Below are positions 1 through 7,560 of a DNA stretch of 37,282 nt, piece after piece. The DNA is from JAYWGN01 sp043778255 (GTDB lineage Bacteria; Bacteroidota; Bacteroidia; Chitinophagales; Chitinophagaceae). The notes under the pieces were generated by a model. The model saw nothing but the letters and a program-made list of their open reading frames with translations, did no database searches and was not told the origin of the DNA. Numbering within the stretch: position 1 is the first letter of the stretch; each line of letters begins with the position of its first letter. Position numbers and translations under genes: made by a program. The stretch is taken from positions 1-37,282 of the forward strand of contig JAYWGN010000024.1 of NCBI GenBank assembly GCA_043778255.1, written 5' to 3'.

Positions 1-1
1 T

Positions 2-178
2 TTGCCCGATATACAAACCAATGGCATATACTACGGCTATTCCGTAGGGTTTGGCATAGAGATAAATAATTTAGTAAACATAAAGGCAATATATTACAAG
101 TATAACAAAGCACCCGAAATAGATTATGGGTTACCCATTTATCAATTTTCGTTTAACTATACAATGAATAAAAATTGA
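2..178 (+). CDS. C-terminal end of an outer-membrane beta-barrel protein (partial)
   Basis: An open frame runs from the window edge to TGA at 176-178 and encodes the last 58 residues of a protein whose start lies outside the window. The fragment alternates aromatic/hydrophobic and polar residues (YYGYSVGFGIEI, then IYQFSFNYTMNKN at the end). This is the pattern of the last strands of an outer-membrane barrel ending near the C terminus. Such ends occur in BamA/surface-antigen and patatin-fused barrels of Bacteroidota, but the family cannot be named from this fragment. The frame has no stops over its whole length and matches the codon use of neighbouring genes. The 254 bases after it, up to the next gene, hold only a promoter. 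Confidence 0.6.
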   Translation: MPDIQTNGIYYGYSVGFGIEINNLVNIKAIYYKYNKAPEIDYGLPIYQFSFNYTMNKN

Positions 179-366
179 ATAAAATCTAAAATTATAACCT
201 TACCATTTATATACCTCAAATTAATAACCGTATTGCATTATGTAGTGAGCAGTACTAAAACTGCACAAAATAAATCAGACCACCCAATAAAAAAGCTTAT
301 AAAATACCAGATATCAGCCAAAAGCTACCACTTATACTCAAAAAGTTATGCATTTTTTACAAAGCA

Positions 367-397
367 TTGCAATTTATGTAATCATTCATAGTTTTGC
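367..397 (+). promoter_or_regulatory. Bacteroidota-type promoter for the 433 gene
   Basis: A TTG at 367-369 is followed after 19 bases by TAGTTTTGC at 389-397, a full match to the Bacteroidota -7 box TAnnTTTG. Transcription would start near 404, leaving a leader of about 29 bases before the TTG start codon at 433. The rest of 179-366 shows nothing recognisable. Confidence 0.5.
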
Positions 398-432
398 ATC
401 TTACTATAAGCAAACACTTTAAATGAACTAAT

Positions 433-906
433 TTGAAACAAATATTAACCACCATTTTATTTACAGCTGCATTTCTTATTTCGGGCAAAGCCCAAAAAGT
501 AATAAATACAACTGGTGGCTTTATAACCACTACCACTGGTAGTTTGGAGTATGCCATTGGCGAAATAAGTATAGCCACCGTTTACGATAACTTTACAACA
601 CCTATTAAAGCACTAACACAAGGTTTGTTACAACCAATATTTAAAACAAACAGCCCCGATTGTGCTATTATTAACGATACCATTAGGTATTTTCCTAACC
701 CTGTTGAAAGTATAGTAGCTATAGTACCTAGCAAAGATTGGATAACTGGGTACAGCATATTTAGCGAAAAAGGGGAATTAGTAGCTAGTGGAACATTTAC
801 CAATAATACCATTAATGTAAGCAAACTAGCTGCAGCAGCCTACTTTATAAAGCTATTGCCTGGTTGCGATAATAAGTACCGAATATTAAAAATTATAAAA
901 AAGTAA
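433..906 (+). CDS. Secreted protein with type IX secretion sorting domain
   Basis: This is a 157-residue protein. It begins at a TTG codon (MKQILTTILF...) because the only nearby ATG, at 423, runs straight into a stop. Residues 1-20 form a signal peptide ending GKAQ. The first half contains the pattern LEYAIGEISIATV...ALTQGLLQP, common in small Bacteroidota secreted proteins. The second half is a type A C-terminal sorting domain with the hallmark FPNPVES near residue 87, followed by beta strands and a closing YRILKIIKK. Proteins with this tail cross the outer membrane by the type IX system and are anchored or released at the surface. The next gene starts 3 bases after the stop, so the two are probably co-transcribed. 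No enzymatic function can be inferred. Confidence 0.75.
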   Translation: MKQILTTILFTAAFLISGKAQKVINTTGGFITTTTGSLEYAIGEISIATVYDNFTTPIKALTQGLLQPIFKTNSPDCAIINDTIRYFPNPVESIVAIVPSKDWITGYSIFSEKGELVASGTFTNNTINVSKLAAAAYFIKLLPGCDNKYRILKIIKK

Positions 907-909
907 ACC

Positions 910-2376
910 ATGATAAAACAATTACTACTAGCAGTATTTACCTTATGTAGCATTATAGTAACTGCACAAACGCCACAAGCAATTAATTACCAAGCCGTAG
1001 CCCGTACAGTAGATGGTAAAATAATACCTGTGCAACCTGTAAATGTAAGGTTCACTATACGTAATACCACTACTACAGGCACCATACTATACCAAGAAAA
1101 TCACTTAACTACCACTAATAGCTATGGTTTATTTACATTGGCAATAGGCACTGGTACTAACACTACAGGCAACTTTAGTACTATTGATTGGGGTACTGGC
1201 TTTAAGTACTTAACCGTAGAGTTTGCAAGTAACAGCACTACTAACTATACCATAATGGGTACTACACAGCTACTAAGTGTACCTTATGCATTATACTCCG
1301 AAAAAACGAAATTAATAGCAGGTGCTGGTATTACTATAACTAATGGCAACATTATAACTGCTACAAGTGCCGGGCTTGTATATACAGGTACCAATGGTGT
1401 ACAGGTTACAGGTACAGTAATATCGGGTGCTTACACAGCAGGTAATGCTATAAATATTACTGGCAGTACCATAGCCGCTAACTATGTAGGTAGCAATGGT
1501 GTAGCGGTTACTGGCAATAGTATAACTGGTGCTTACACAGCAGGTAATGCTATAAATATTACTGGCAGTACTATAGCTGCTAACTATGTGGGTAGCAATG
1601 GTGTAGCAGTTACAGGCAATAGTATAACTGGTGCTTACACAGCTGGTACTGGTATTGGTATTAGTGGGGGTGTTATAAGTAATACATTAACATCAAATGG
1701 TTGGCAATTGTTAGGTAATGGTGGTACTAATCCTACTAATAATTTTATAGGTACTACTGATGCCCAATCACTTTCAGTTAGGGTAAATAGTGTAGAGCGG
1801 TTAAGGCTTGAGCCACCAAGTGGAGCAGTTACTACAAGTGCATTATTTGTTGGTAGTGCTGCTAACCCTAATACCTCATTATATGTATATGGTAAAGATA
1901 TTGTAGGCTCATCATTACCATCACAAATTACAAACGATATTACAGGGCAAAGTTATGGTGCTTCAACTGGTCAGACCTTAGGTAGGTTAACACGTTTATT
2001 TTCAATAGCTAACTCTGGTAATAGTTTTTATGATATTGGTATTAGCCCTAACACTGGTAATTTATATTTTACTACTAAGCAAACTGGTGGTTCAAGTATT
2101 GACCCTAACAAAATGCTAGTATTAGGTAGTAACGGTGTTGGATTAAATATGACTGCTCAAGGTTCACCAACTGCTGCATTTCATAATATAGGTACTGTAA
2201 GGCTAGAGAGCTTGCCTATTGGTACTGGTATTAATTTAGTAGTAGATGCTAATGGTAATGTATTTAAAAGTTCTACCTTTTCTGGTCGCACAACCGATGT
2301 TGAAATAAGTGAATTAAAAAAAGAAGTTGAAGTACTAAAACAAATGATATTAGAATTAAAAGCTGCTCAAAAATAA
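910..2376 (+). CDS. Fibre-like surface protein with tandem repeats and coiled-coil tail
   Basis: 488 residues with a signal peptide ending VTAQ (about residue 20). Residues 21-130 match the head of a Bacteroidota family: a conserved AINYQAVAR, an FTIRNTTTTGTILYQE strand, a GLFTLAIGTG turn and a closing SVPYALYSEK. The middle is low-complexity Gly/Thr/Asn/Ile with a 34-residue repeat (AGNAINITGSTIAANY...) present twice and partly a third time. The last 30 residues (ISELKKEVEVLKQMILELK) form a heptad coiled coil. The order head, beta-rich stalk, coiled coil resembles a trimeric fibre. There is no S74 peptidase or type IX tail. It follows the type IX cargo gene by 3 bases and ends at a terminator. 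The role is probably adhesive or structural, by inference. Confidence 0.65.
   Translation: MIKQLLLAVFTLCSIIVTAQTPQAINYQAVARTVDGKIIPVQPVNVRFTIRNTTTTGTILYQENHLTTTNSYGLFTLAIGTGTNTTGNFSTIDWGTGFKYLTVEFASNSTTNYTIMGTTQLLSVPYALYSEKTKLIAGAGITITNGNIITATSAGLVYTGTNGVQVTGTVISGAYTAGNAINITGSTIAANYVGSNGVAVTGNSITGAYTAGNAINITGSTIAANYVGSNGVAVTGNSITGAYTAGTGIGISGGVISNTLTSNGWQLLGNGGTNPTNNFIGTTDAQSLSVRVNSVERLRLEPPSGAVTTSALFVGSAANPNTSLYVYGKDIVGSSLPSQITNDITGQSYGASTGQTLGRLTRLFSIANSGNSFYDIGISPNTGNLYFTTKQTGGSSIDPNKMLVLGSNGVGLNMTAQGSPTAAFHNIGTVRLESLPIGTGINLVVDANGNVFKSSTFSGRTTDVEISELKKEVEVLKQMILELKAAQK
1426..1650 (+). repeat. 102-bp in-frame tandem repeat (2.2 copies)
   Basis: Copies start at 1426, 1528 and 1630, exactly 102 bases (34 codons) apart. 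The first two are full length and differ at only a few bases, mostly in third codon positions. The third diverges after about 20 bases. The repeat encodes stalk units of the fibre-like protein. The near identity suggests recent duplication or ongoing slippage. Confidence 0.9.
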
Positions 2377-2405
2377 TAATATTTCCCTACTTAACTAAAC
2401 AGATT

Positions 2406-2442
2406 AAACCGTTTTAAAATAATATTTGAAGCGGTTTTTTTT
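2406..2442 (+). terminator. Intrinsic terminator after the fibre gene
   Basis: AAACCG at 2406-2411 pairs with CGGTTT at 2432-2437, and G-T and A-T pairs extend the stem to about 10 bp. A run of eight T (2435-2442) follows. It lies 30 bases after the stop at 2376. Confidence 0.7.
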
Positions 2443-2465
2443 ATAATGTTTTTAAATAATTAAAG

Positions 2466-2473
2466 TACATTTG
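2466..2473 (+). promoter_or_regulatory. -7 box of the glycan cassette promoter
   Basis: TACATTTG is a full match to the Bacteroidota -7 consensus. It lies just past the terminator and 57 bases before the methyltransferase start. No convincing TTG element is seen at the expected upstream distance, because that position is the terminator's T run. Confidence 0.4.
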
Positions 2474-2529
2474 TAGGTATAGTTTTTTTTTAATAATATA
2501 TAGTATTAACTGATATTAAAAAATTTGAT

Positions 2530-3252
2530 ATGGATAAAAATGAGTTAACTGAGTATTTAAGCGATGCTAAATTTAATGATGGTTATAGCTACGATTTTAA
2601 TAAAAATAATGTAAAACAAAAAAGAATACAACGTATAGTGGAGCTTTGTATTAACCAAAAAGTAATACATGTAGGTTGTGTTGATCACATACCTATAATT
2701 GAAGAAAAAATTGCCAATAAAACTTGGTTACATGCATTAATAAATTCGGTTACACCCAATAATATGGGCATTGATAATAATGAAGCGGGTATTAATTTCA
2801 TTAAAAAACTAGGGTACACTAATGTAGTTTTTGATGACTTATTGCAACCAAAATCGAGTGAATTAATTACTAGTAATTGGGACGTTATGGTATTGGGAGA
2901 AATATTAGAACATGTAGATAATCCATTATCATTTTTAAAACAAATAAATAATTTGTATTGTAATAACGTAAAAAAAATTGTAATTAGTGTACCCAATGCA
3001 ACTTGTTATTATAATATTAAAAATGCCAAGTTAGGCAAAGAAATTATAAATAGCGATCATCGAAGTACCTTTACCCCTTATACGTTACACAAAATTTTGT
3101 ACATAGCTGGGTTCAAAAATATAGAAATTAATTTTGTAGATCCTGTTGTAAGTTTTCCGCAAAAAGTAATAAATAAAGTATTGGGTAAATTATCTTTTTC
3201 TAAGCCTCAAGGGCTGTCACACACCTTATTAGCCGAAGCAAATTTTAACTAA
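2530..3252 (+). CDS. Class I SAM-dependent methyltransferase
   Basis: 240 residues with no signal peptide, so cytoplasmic. The SAM-binding motif I is VIHVGCVDH (45-53), a variant of the glycine-rich loop. An acidic residue ends the second strand (D82 in MGIDNN). Motif IV/post-motif WDVMVLGEILEHVDNP (117-132) is typical of methyltransferases acting on sugars, lipids or small molecules. The C-terminal third (HRSTFTPYTLHKILYIAGF) matches the usual lid and last helices of this fold. It is the first gene of a cassette: the GT6 gene begins 13 bases after its stop and GT11 follows 2 bases after GT6. A role in methylating a glycan or its precursor is inferred from that context only. The substrate is unknown. 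Confidence 0.75.
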   Translation: MDKNELTEYLSDAKFNDGYSYDFNKNNVKQKRIQRIVELCINQKVIHVGCVDHIPIIEEKIANKTWLHALINSVTPNNMGIDNNEAGINFIKKLGYTNVVFDDLLQPKSSELITSNWDVMVLGEILEHVDNPLSFLKQINNLYCNNVKKIVISVPNATCYYNIKNAKLGKEIINSDHRSTFTPYTLHKILYIAGFKNIEINFVDPVVSFPQKVINKVLGKLSFSKPQGLSHTLLAEANFN

Positions 3253-3265
3253 TAAAATATAATAG

Positions 3266-4069
3266 TTGAAAAAAAATATAGGAATTTTATACATTGCAAC
3301 TGGGCGTTATACCATTTTTTGGGAGGCATTTTATAAAAGTATGCAACAATATTTTATACCCAATTATACCAAACAATATTACGTATTTACCGATGCACCA
3401 ACTATTTACGATAGTAATAACAATACTAATATTATACTAATAAATGACCATGCAAAAGGTTGGCCTTACGATACCTTAATGCGATTTCATACATTTGAAA
3501 AAGCAAAACCATACTGGAGTAATTGTGAGTTTTTATTTTTTTTTAATGCCAATATGTTAGTAATGCAAACTATAACCGATGTTGAGTTTTTGCCTAATGG
3601 CAATACTGATGATGGGCTTTTGGCTACATTGCATCCCGGTTTTTATAACAGCCCAAGGGCAACATATACTTATGAGCAATTACAAACTAATAGTACCGCA
3701 TACATACCTAGTAACCAAGGGCTGTACTACTTTATGGGTGGGTTAAATGGGGGTACACTACAAGCCTACACCTCACTTATTGCCTCACTTAAGGCTAATG
3801 TAACTACTGATATAAATAATAATATAATTGCCTTATGGCACGATGAGTCGCATTTGAATAAATATTTGCTCAACAAAAATCCTAAAATAGTAACAGCAGC
3901 CTACGGTTACCCCGAAGGTGCCAAATTACCGTTGGAAAAAATAATACTAATAAGAGATAAAAATAAATATGGAGGTCATGCATATTTGCGAAATCAACAA
4001 GAGAAAATAAATACATGGGATATTGTAAAAACTAAGGTAAAGTATTATTTAAAAAAACTAATTAACTAA
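3266..4069 (+). CDS. Family GT6 glycosyltransferase (blood-group A/B transferase family)
   Basis: 267 residues starting at TTG, with no ATG until residue 26. The whole length follows bacterial GT6 enzymes: NIGILYIATGRY at the N terminus, YYVFTD (38-43), GWPYDTLMRF (65-74), FFFNANM (91-97), LHPGFY (122-127), YYFMGGLNGG (154-163), WHDESHLNKY (191-200) and DKNKYGGHAYLR (231-242). The family transfers Gal or GalNAc alpha-1,3 to galactose, usually fucosylated galactose. Residues 94-96 are Asn-Ala-Asn where animal enzymes have the metal-binding DxD. Known bacterial members with NxN are metal-independent. It has no membrane anchor. Its partner GT11 follows after 2 bases. Whether the donor is UDP-Gal or UDP-GalNAc cannot be told from sequence alone. 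Confidence 0.9.
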   Translation: MKKNIGILYIATGRYTIFWEAFYKSMQQYFIPNYTKQYYVFTDAPTIYDSNNNTNIILINDHAKGWPYDTLMRFHTFEKAKPYWSNCEFLFFFNANMLVMQTITDVEFLPNGNTDDGLLATLHPGFYNSPRATYTYEQLQTNSTAYIPSNQGLYYFMGGLNGGTLQAYTSLIASLKANVTTDINNNIIALWHDESHLNKYLLNKNPKIVTAAYGYPEGAKLPLEKIILIRDKNKYGGHAYLRNQQEKINTWDIVKTKVKYYLKKLIN

Positions 4070-4071
4070 TT

Positions 4072-4935
4072 ATGCTAATAACAAAACTAAAAGGAGGCTT
4101 GGGCAACCAACTGTTTCAGTATGCTGTAGCAAGGGCAATAGGTGAGGAGTTTATAGAGCCTGTACTAATAGATTGTACGGCCTATGCCAAACAAAAAAAC
4201 TACCGTAGCCCCGATATAATGGCACTCAACATACGAGCCACTGCAGCCACCAAAGCCGATATAGAAATGTTTGTAACCTTTAATTGGCTATACAATCGTA
4301 AGCCCAATTGGCTTACATCATTTACCAACCATACTTATATTGAAAATAAATTTAGCTACAACCCCGAAATAGAGTATCAAAAACCACCCGTTTTTTTAGA
4401 TGGCTATTGGCAATCGGAAAAATATTTTGAGGCCATAAAACCTATACTACAAAGAGAGTTTACAGTAAAAGAAGCATATATAAGCAACCTACAACCCTTA
4501 ACTAATACTATACACAATAGCCAAGCCGTAGCCATACATATACGCCGTGGCGACTATACCAACCGTAAGCTATTAGCCGTACATGGTGTACTGCCACTAA
4601 GCTATTACACAGCAGCTATAGAGCAATTAAAAGCTACACATAGTAATCTTACCTTTTACATATTTAGCGATGCTATACAATGGGTAAAAGATAACTGGAA
4701 CTTTGGTACTACACCAGTACAATATGCCTCGTTACAAACCACATCGGTTCTACACGATTTTTATTTGATGCAACAATGCCAACACTTTATAATAGCCAAC
4801 AGTACACTAAGTTGGTGGGCAGCATGGTTAAGTACTACTAACCCCAATAAGCAGGTAATAGCACCCAAACAATGGTTTGCCAAAGGCCCAACCGATGTAG
4901 ATGATTTAATACCCGTTACCTGGCAATTAATATAA
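4072..4935 (+). CDS. Family GT11 alpha-1,2-fucosyltransferase
   Basis: 287 residues, the usual size for bacterial GT11. Signatures are the N-terminal KGGLGNQLFQYA (7-18), the GDP-fucose-binding HIRRGDY (156-162), FYIFSDAIQWVK (195-206) and the third conserved block HDFYLMQQCQHFIIANSTLS (228-247) followed by WWAAWL. It would transfer fucose from GDP-fucose to the 2-position of a terminal galactose, giving an H-antigen-type tip. This is the preferred acceptor of GT6 enzymes such as the one just upstream. It is a soluble cytoplasmic protein. The start ATG lies 2 bases after the GT6 stop, which indicates translational coupling. A weak inverted repeat at 4964-4988 may end the transcript. Confidence 0.93.
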   Translation: MLITKLKGGLGNQLFQYAVARAIGEEFIEPVLIDCTAYAKQKNYRSPDIMALNIRATAATKADIEMFVTFNWLYNRKPNWLTSFTNHTYIENKFSYNPEIEYQKPPVFLDGYWQSEKYFEAIKPILQREFTVKEAYISNLQPLTNTIHNSQAVAIHIRRGDYTNRKLLAVHGVLPLSYYTAAIEQLKATHSNLTFYIFSDAIQWVKDNWNFGTTPVQYASLQTTSVLHDFYLMQQCQHFIIANSTLSWWAAWLSTTNPNKQVIAPKQWFAKGPTDVDDLIPVTWQLI

Positions 4936-5049
4936 ATTTTGGGATGGGTTTTCTGTATGAATTATTTAGATTCAAATGTGAACTAAATCCTTATTTTGTA
5001 TAATGTTTGCAATTGTACCTGAATATATTTCCTATTTTCGACTTCAATT

Positions 5050-5931
5050 TTATTTCCAAGTTTTTAGTTTTGTTACTTGTTCTATACTTAAACCAGTCCC
5101 TTTTGCAGTATCTTTAATTGAAATTCCCATTTGTAATAAATTATTGGCTACTTTTTTTTGATATTTTGAAATACCTGTTTCAATGCCACTTTTAAGTGCT
5201 TTTTTCACTTCACTTTTCACAGCATTTCTAAGGGCAAATTTAAACTTACTTCTTTCTTCTTGTTCTCTCATAAATACATAGTCATAAGCTGCCAATTCTT
5301 CTTTTGTCCAATTGTGTTTATCTGCATTTTCATATGCAAATTTTAAGCCTATGTCTTTTACACTTTCAGGAATGAGTACTAAATCTTCTGCATTTTTAAT
5401 AAAATAAACCCATTGTTCAATTATTGATGTTAATTGGTTTTCAGTTTTTTTAAATTTTGGTAATTCTATAAAATGAAATTCAATATCTTTTATAAAATTC
5501 TCTCCAGTTACAATATCAATTATTTTGTGACGGCTTATATAATCGGTGTTTTTTGTAACTACAAAATCTAAAATACCAATAAAAAATGTGGGGTTTAATT
5601 TTTCAAATAAATCACCTCTTTCAATTTGTGATGAATAACTTTTACTAGCATAGTATAAAACTCTTTTGTCAAAATTATCATAATCTGCCACTTGCATTTC
5701 AACAATATAATTTTTGCCAGTTTGGTCTAAAGCTTTTACATCTACAATAGTTACTTTACCGCCTTTTATTTCGGGTAATTGGTATGGTGTTAATATATCT
5801 ACTGAAACTATTTTTTTATCATTTTGTAATAATAATATCGCATTCAAAAAAGAAATTAGTGCCTCTTTTCTGCTTTCATTTCCAAAAATTTTTCGAAATG
5901 CAACATCATTTTTTATATCAACAAACTTCAT
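5050..5931 (-). CDS. Rpn-family PD-(D/E)XK nuclease
   Basis: 293 residues from the ATG at 5931. A TTG ten codons upstream (5961) is possible but less likely, because TACCTTTA, a near match to the -7 box, lies between the two. The N terminus MKFVDIKNDVAFRKIFG is typical of the Rpn/PDDEXK_2 family. The nuclease core shows D64 (IVDVKALD), then E78 and Q80 (YIVEMQ), fitting D-x13-E-x-Q. The C-terminal end (QMGISIKDTAKGTGLSIEQV) resembles the small helix-turn-helix that closes many members. E. coli Rpn proteins are DNA endonucleases that promote RecA-independent recombination, although the family was first annotated as putative transposases. There are no terminal inverted repeats and no passenger genes. 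It sits between the glycan cassette and the flippase gene. Confidence 0.8.
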   Translation of the reverse strand: MKFVDIKNDVAFRKIFGNESRKEALISFLNAILLLQNDKKIVSVDILTPYQLPEIKGGKVTIVDVKALDQTGKNYIVEMQVADYDNFDKRVLYYASKSYSSQIERGDLFEKLNPTFFIGILDFVVTKNTDYISRHKIIDIVTGENFIKDIEFHFIELPKFKKTENQLTSIIEQWVYFIKNAEDLVLIPESVKDIGLKFAYENADKHNWTKEELAAYDYVFMREQEERSKFKFALRNAVKSEVKKALKSGIETGISKYQKKVANNLLQMGISIKDTAKGTGLSIEQVTKLKTWK

Positions 5932-5991
5932 ATTGTAAAGGTAATACGTTTTTTTTGCCAATGCAACATATAAATACCATCAAAATTATAT

Positions 5992-6024
5992 TTTGCAACT
6001 ATACCTTTGTCTAGCTTATTTTTG
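5992..6024 (+). promoter_or_regulatory. Promoter of the flippase gene
   Basis: TTTG at 5992-5995, a 21-base spacer, then TATTTTTG at 6017-6024, a full -7 box. The leader before the ATG at 6061 would be about 30 bases. A second -7-like TACCTTTG at 6002-6009 has no upstream partner. Confidence 0.5.
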
Positions 6025-6060
6025 TAATATAAAAAATAGCAAAGATTAAATAAGTACATT

Positions 6061-7557
6061 ATGGGCGACATTCGTAAACAAACTTTGCAATCTTCGGTAC
6101 TTGTGTATGGTGGTTTTGTGTTTGGTGCTATTAATACCTATTTATTTACCAAAAGCAATGGCTTTACCAGTGAGCAATACGGGCTATACCAAGTTATAAT
6201 TAGTATAGTGCAGTTACTATCGCCGTTGGCTACTATGGGTATGGGTTTGTTTATGTACAAGTTTTTTCCTGTTTACTTTAAGTATAGCACAAGTGCTAAA
6301 AATGATTTGTTGAGTGTTGTACTTTTTGTTACAAGCATTGGTGCTTTATTGCTACTACCTGCCAGCTACCTAGCCGAAGATGTGGTGATAAAAAAATTTG
6401 GTACCAATGCTCCTGAGTTAGTTCATTACTATTATTGGGTTATTGTATATGCATTTTTTTTCACCTATTTTTTAGTAATCGAAAGTTATTATGGTGCCTT
6501 AAAAAAAACAATATTACCCAACTTTTTAAAAGAAACTTTTTGGCGTTTTGTAACCTTAGTACTTGGTATATTAGTTATTACAAAGGTTATAAGTTTCAAA
6601 CTATTTATTATAAGTTTTTGCCTTATATATGCCATTATAGTAGCCATACTATTAGTACAATTGTATGTACATAAGCAATTAATACTAACTAGCAAACTAA
6701 GTAATGTAACCCACAAAATAAAAAAGCCAGCCCGTTACTTTGTAGCTTTTCACTACAGTGGTATATTGGTAAATGCATTTGCCAAAAATATAGATACATT
6801 AGCATTAGCAAGTGTAAGAGGTACTGCTGATGCAGGTATATTTCAATTTAACCAATACTTAAGTAGCATAATACAAGTACCGTTTAGGATGTTGCAATCC
6901 ATAAGTTTACCTATTATAAGTGAGTGTTGGCGCAATAAAAACTATGCTGAAATAAATAGAATATACAAACGATCCAGTATTAATTTATTGCTAGTAGCCT
7001 TATTTGTGTTTTTCAACATACTACTCAACTATTACGATTTGCAAAAGCTACTCCACCTCAATGTGGCTTATGCTACGGGGTTTACCATATTTTTTTGGTT
7101 AGGCATAAGTAGTATAGTAGAGTTAAGTACCGGTGTTAATTATGCCATTATAGGTACATCGCCTAATTGGCGGTTCGATTTTTGGGTCAATATTATAATA
7201 CTCGTAATAGCCATACCGTTTAATATAATTGCCATTAAGTGGTATGGTAAGGAGGGTGCAGCTTATGCCAATTGTATATTATTTAGTAGTTACAATATTA
7301 TAAGGTTATGGTTTATAAAAGTTAAATTTGGCATGTGGCCCTTTACAGCAAATACTTATATTATAACTGTACTATCCATTATATATGCTGTGGTGGCTTA
7401 TTACAGCGGTTTGCATTTGCAAGGTATAGTAGGTATAGTAGTAAGGTCGGGTATATTTGTAAGCTTATTTGTAGCCACAGTATGGCTAGGCAACATAACG
7501 CCAGATGTGGCACAGCTAATGGAAACCATTGCAAAGCGACGTAACAAAAAGCCCTAA
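6061..7557 (+). CDS. Polysaccharide flippase, MOP superfamily (Wzx-like)
   Basis: 498 residues with about 14 predicted membrane helices and short charged loops. The N-terminal helix begins LQSSVLVYGGFVFGAINTYLF, and the segment GFTSEQYGLYQVIISIVQLL with the glycine-rich MGMGLFMYKFFP resembles lipopolysaccharide/teichoic acid exporters. The middle (FVAFHYSGILVNAFAKNIDTLAL) is the usual start of the second six-helix bundle. Such proteins move lipid-linked oligosaccharides across the inner membrane. Together with the GT6/GT11 cassette 1.1 kb upstream it fits surface polysaccharide assembly, but the Rpn gene lies between them and it has its own promoter. The gene is convergent with the response regulator, leaving 3 bases between stops. 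Confidence 0.85.
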   Translation: MGDIRKQTLQSSVLVYGGFVFGAINTYLFTKSNGFTSEQYGLYQVIISIVQLLSPLATMGMGLFMYKFFPVYFKYSTSAKNDLLSVVLFVTSIGALLLLPASYLAEDVVIKKFGTNAPELVHYYYWVIVYAFFFTYFLVIESYYGALKKTILPNFLKETFWRFVTLVLGILVITKVISFKLFIISFCLIYAIIVAILLVQLYVHKQLILTSKLSNVTHKIKKPARYFVAFHYSGILVNAFAKNIDTLALASVRGTADAGIFQFNQYLSSIIQVPFRMLQSISLPIISECWRNKNYAEINRIYKRSSINLLLVALFVFFNILLNYYDLQKLLHLNVAYATGFTIFFWLGISSIVELSTGVNYAIIGTSPNWRFDFWVNIIILVIAIPFNIIAIKWYGKEGAAYANCILFSSYNIIRLWFIKVKFGMWPFTANTYIITVLSIIYAVVAYYSGLHLQGIVGIVVRSGIFVSLFVATVWLGNITPDVAQLMETIAKRRNKKP

Positions 7558-7560
7558 TTA

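Noticed and set aside
1426..1650. Tandem repeat as a CRISPR array
   Set aside because: The repeats are contiguous, coding and in frame, with no spacers and no cas genes nearby.
5050..5931. Rpn-type gene as an insertion sequence transposase
   Set aside because: There are no terminal inverted repeats or target duplications, and the family acts as nuclease, not as a DDE transposase.
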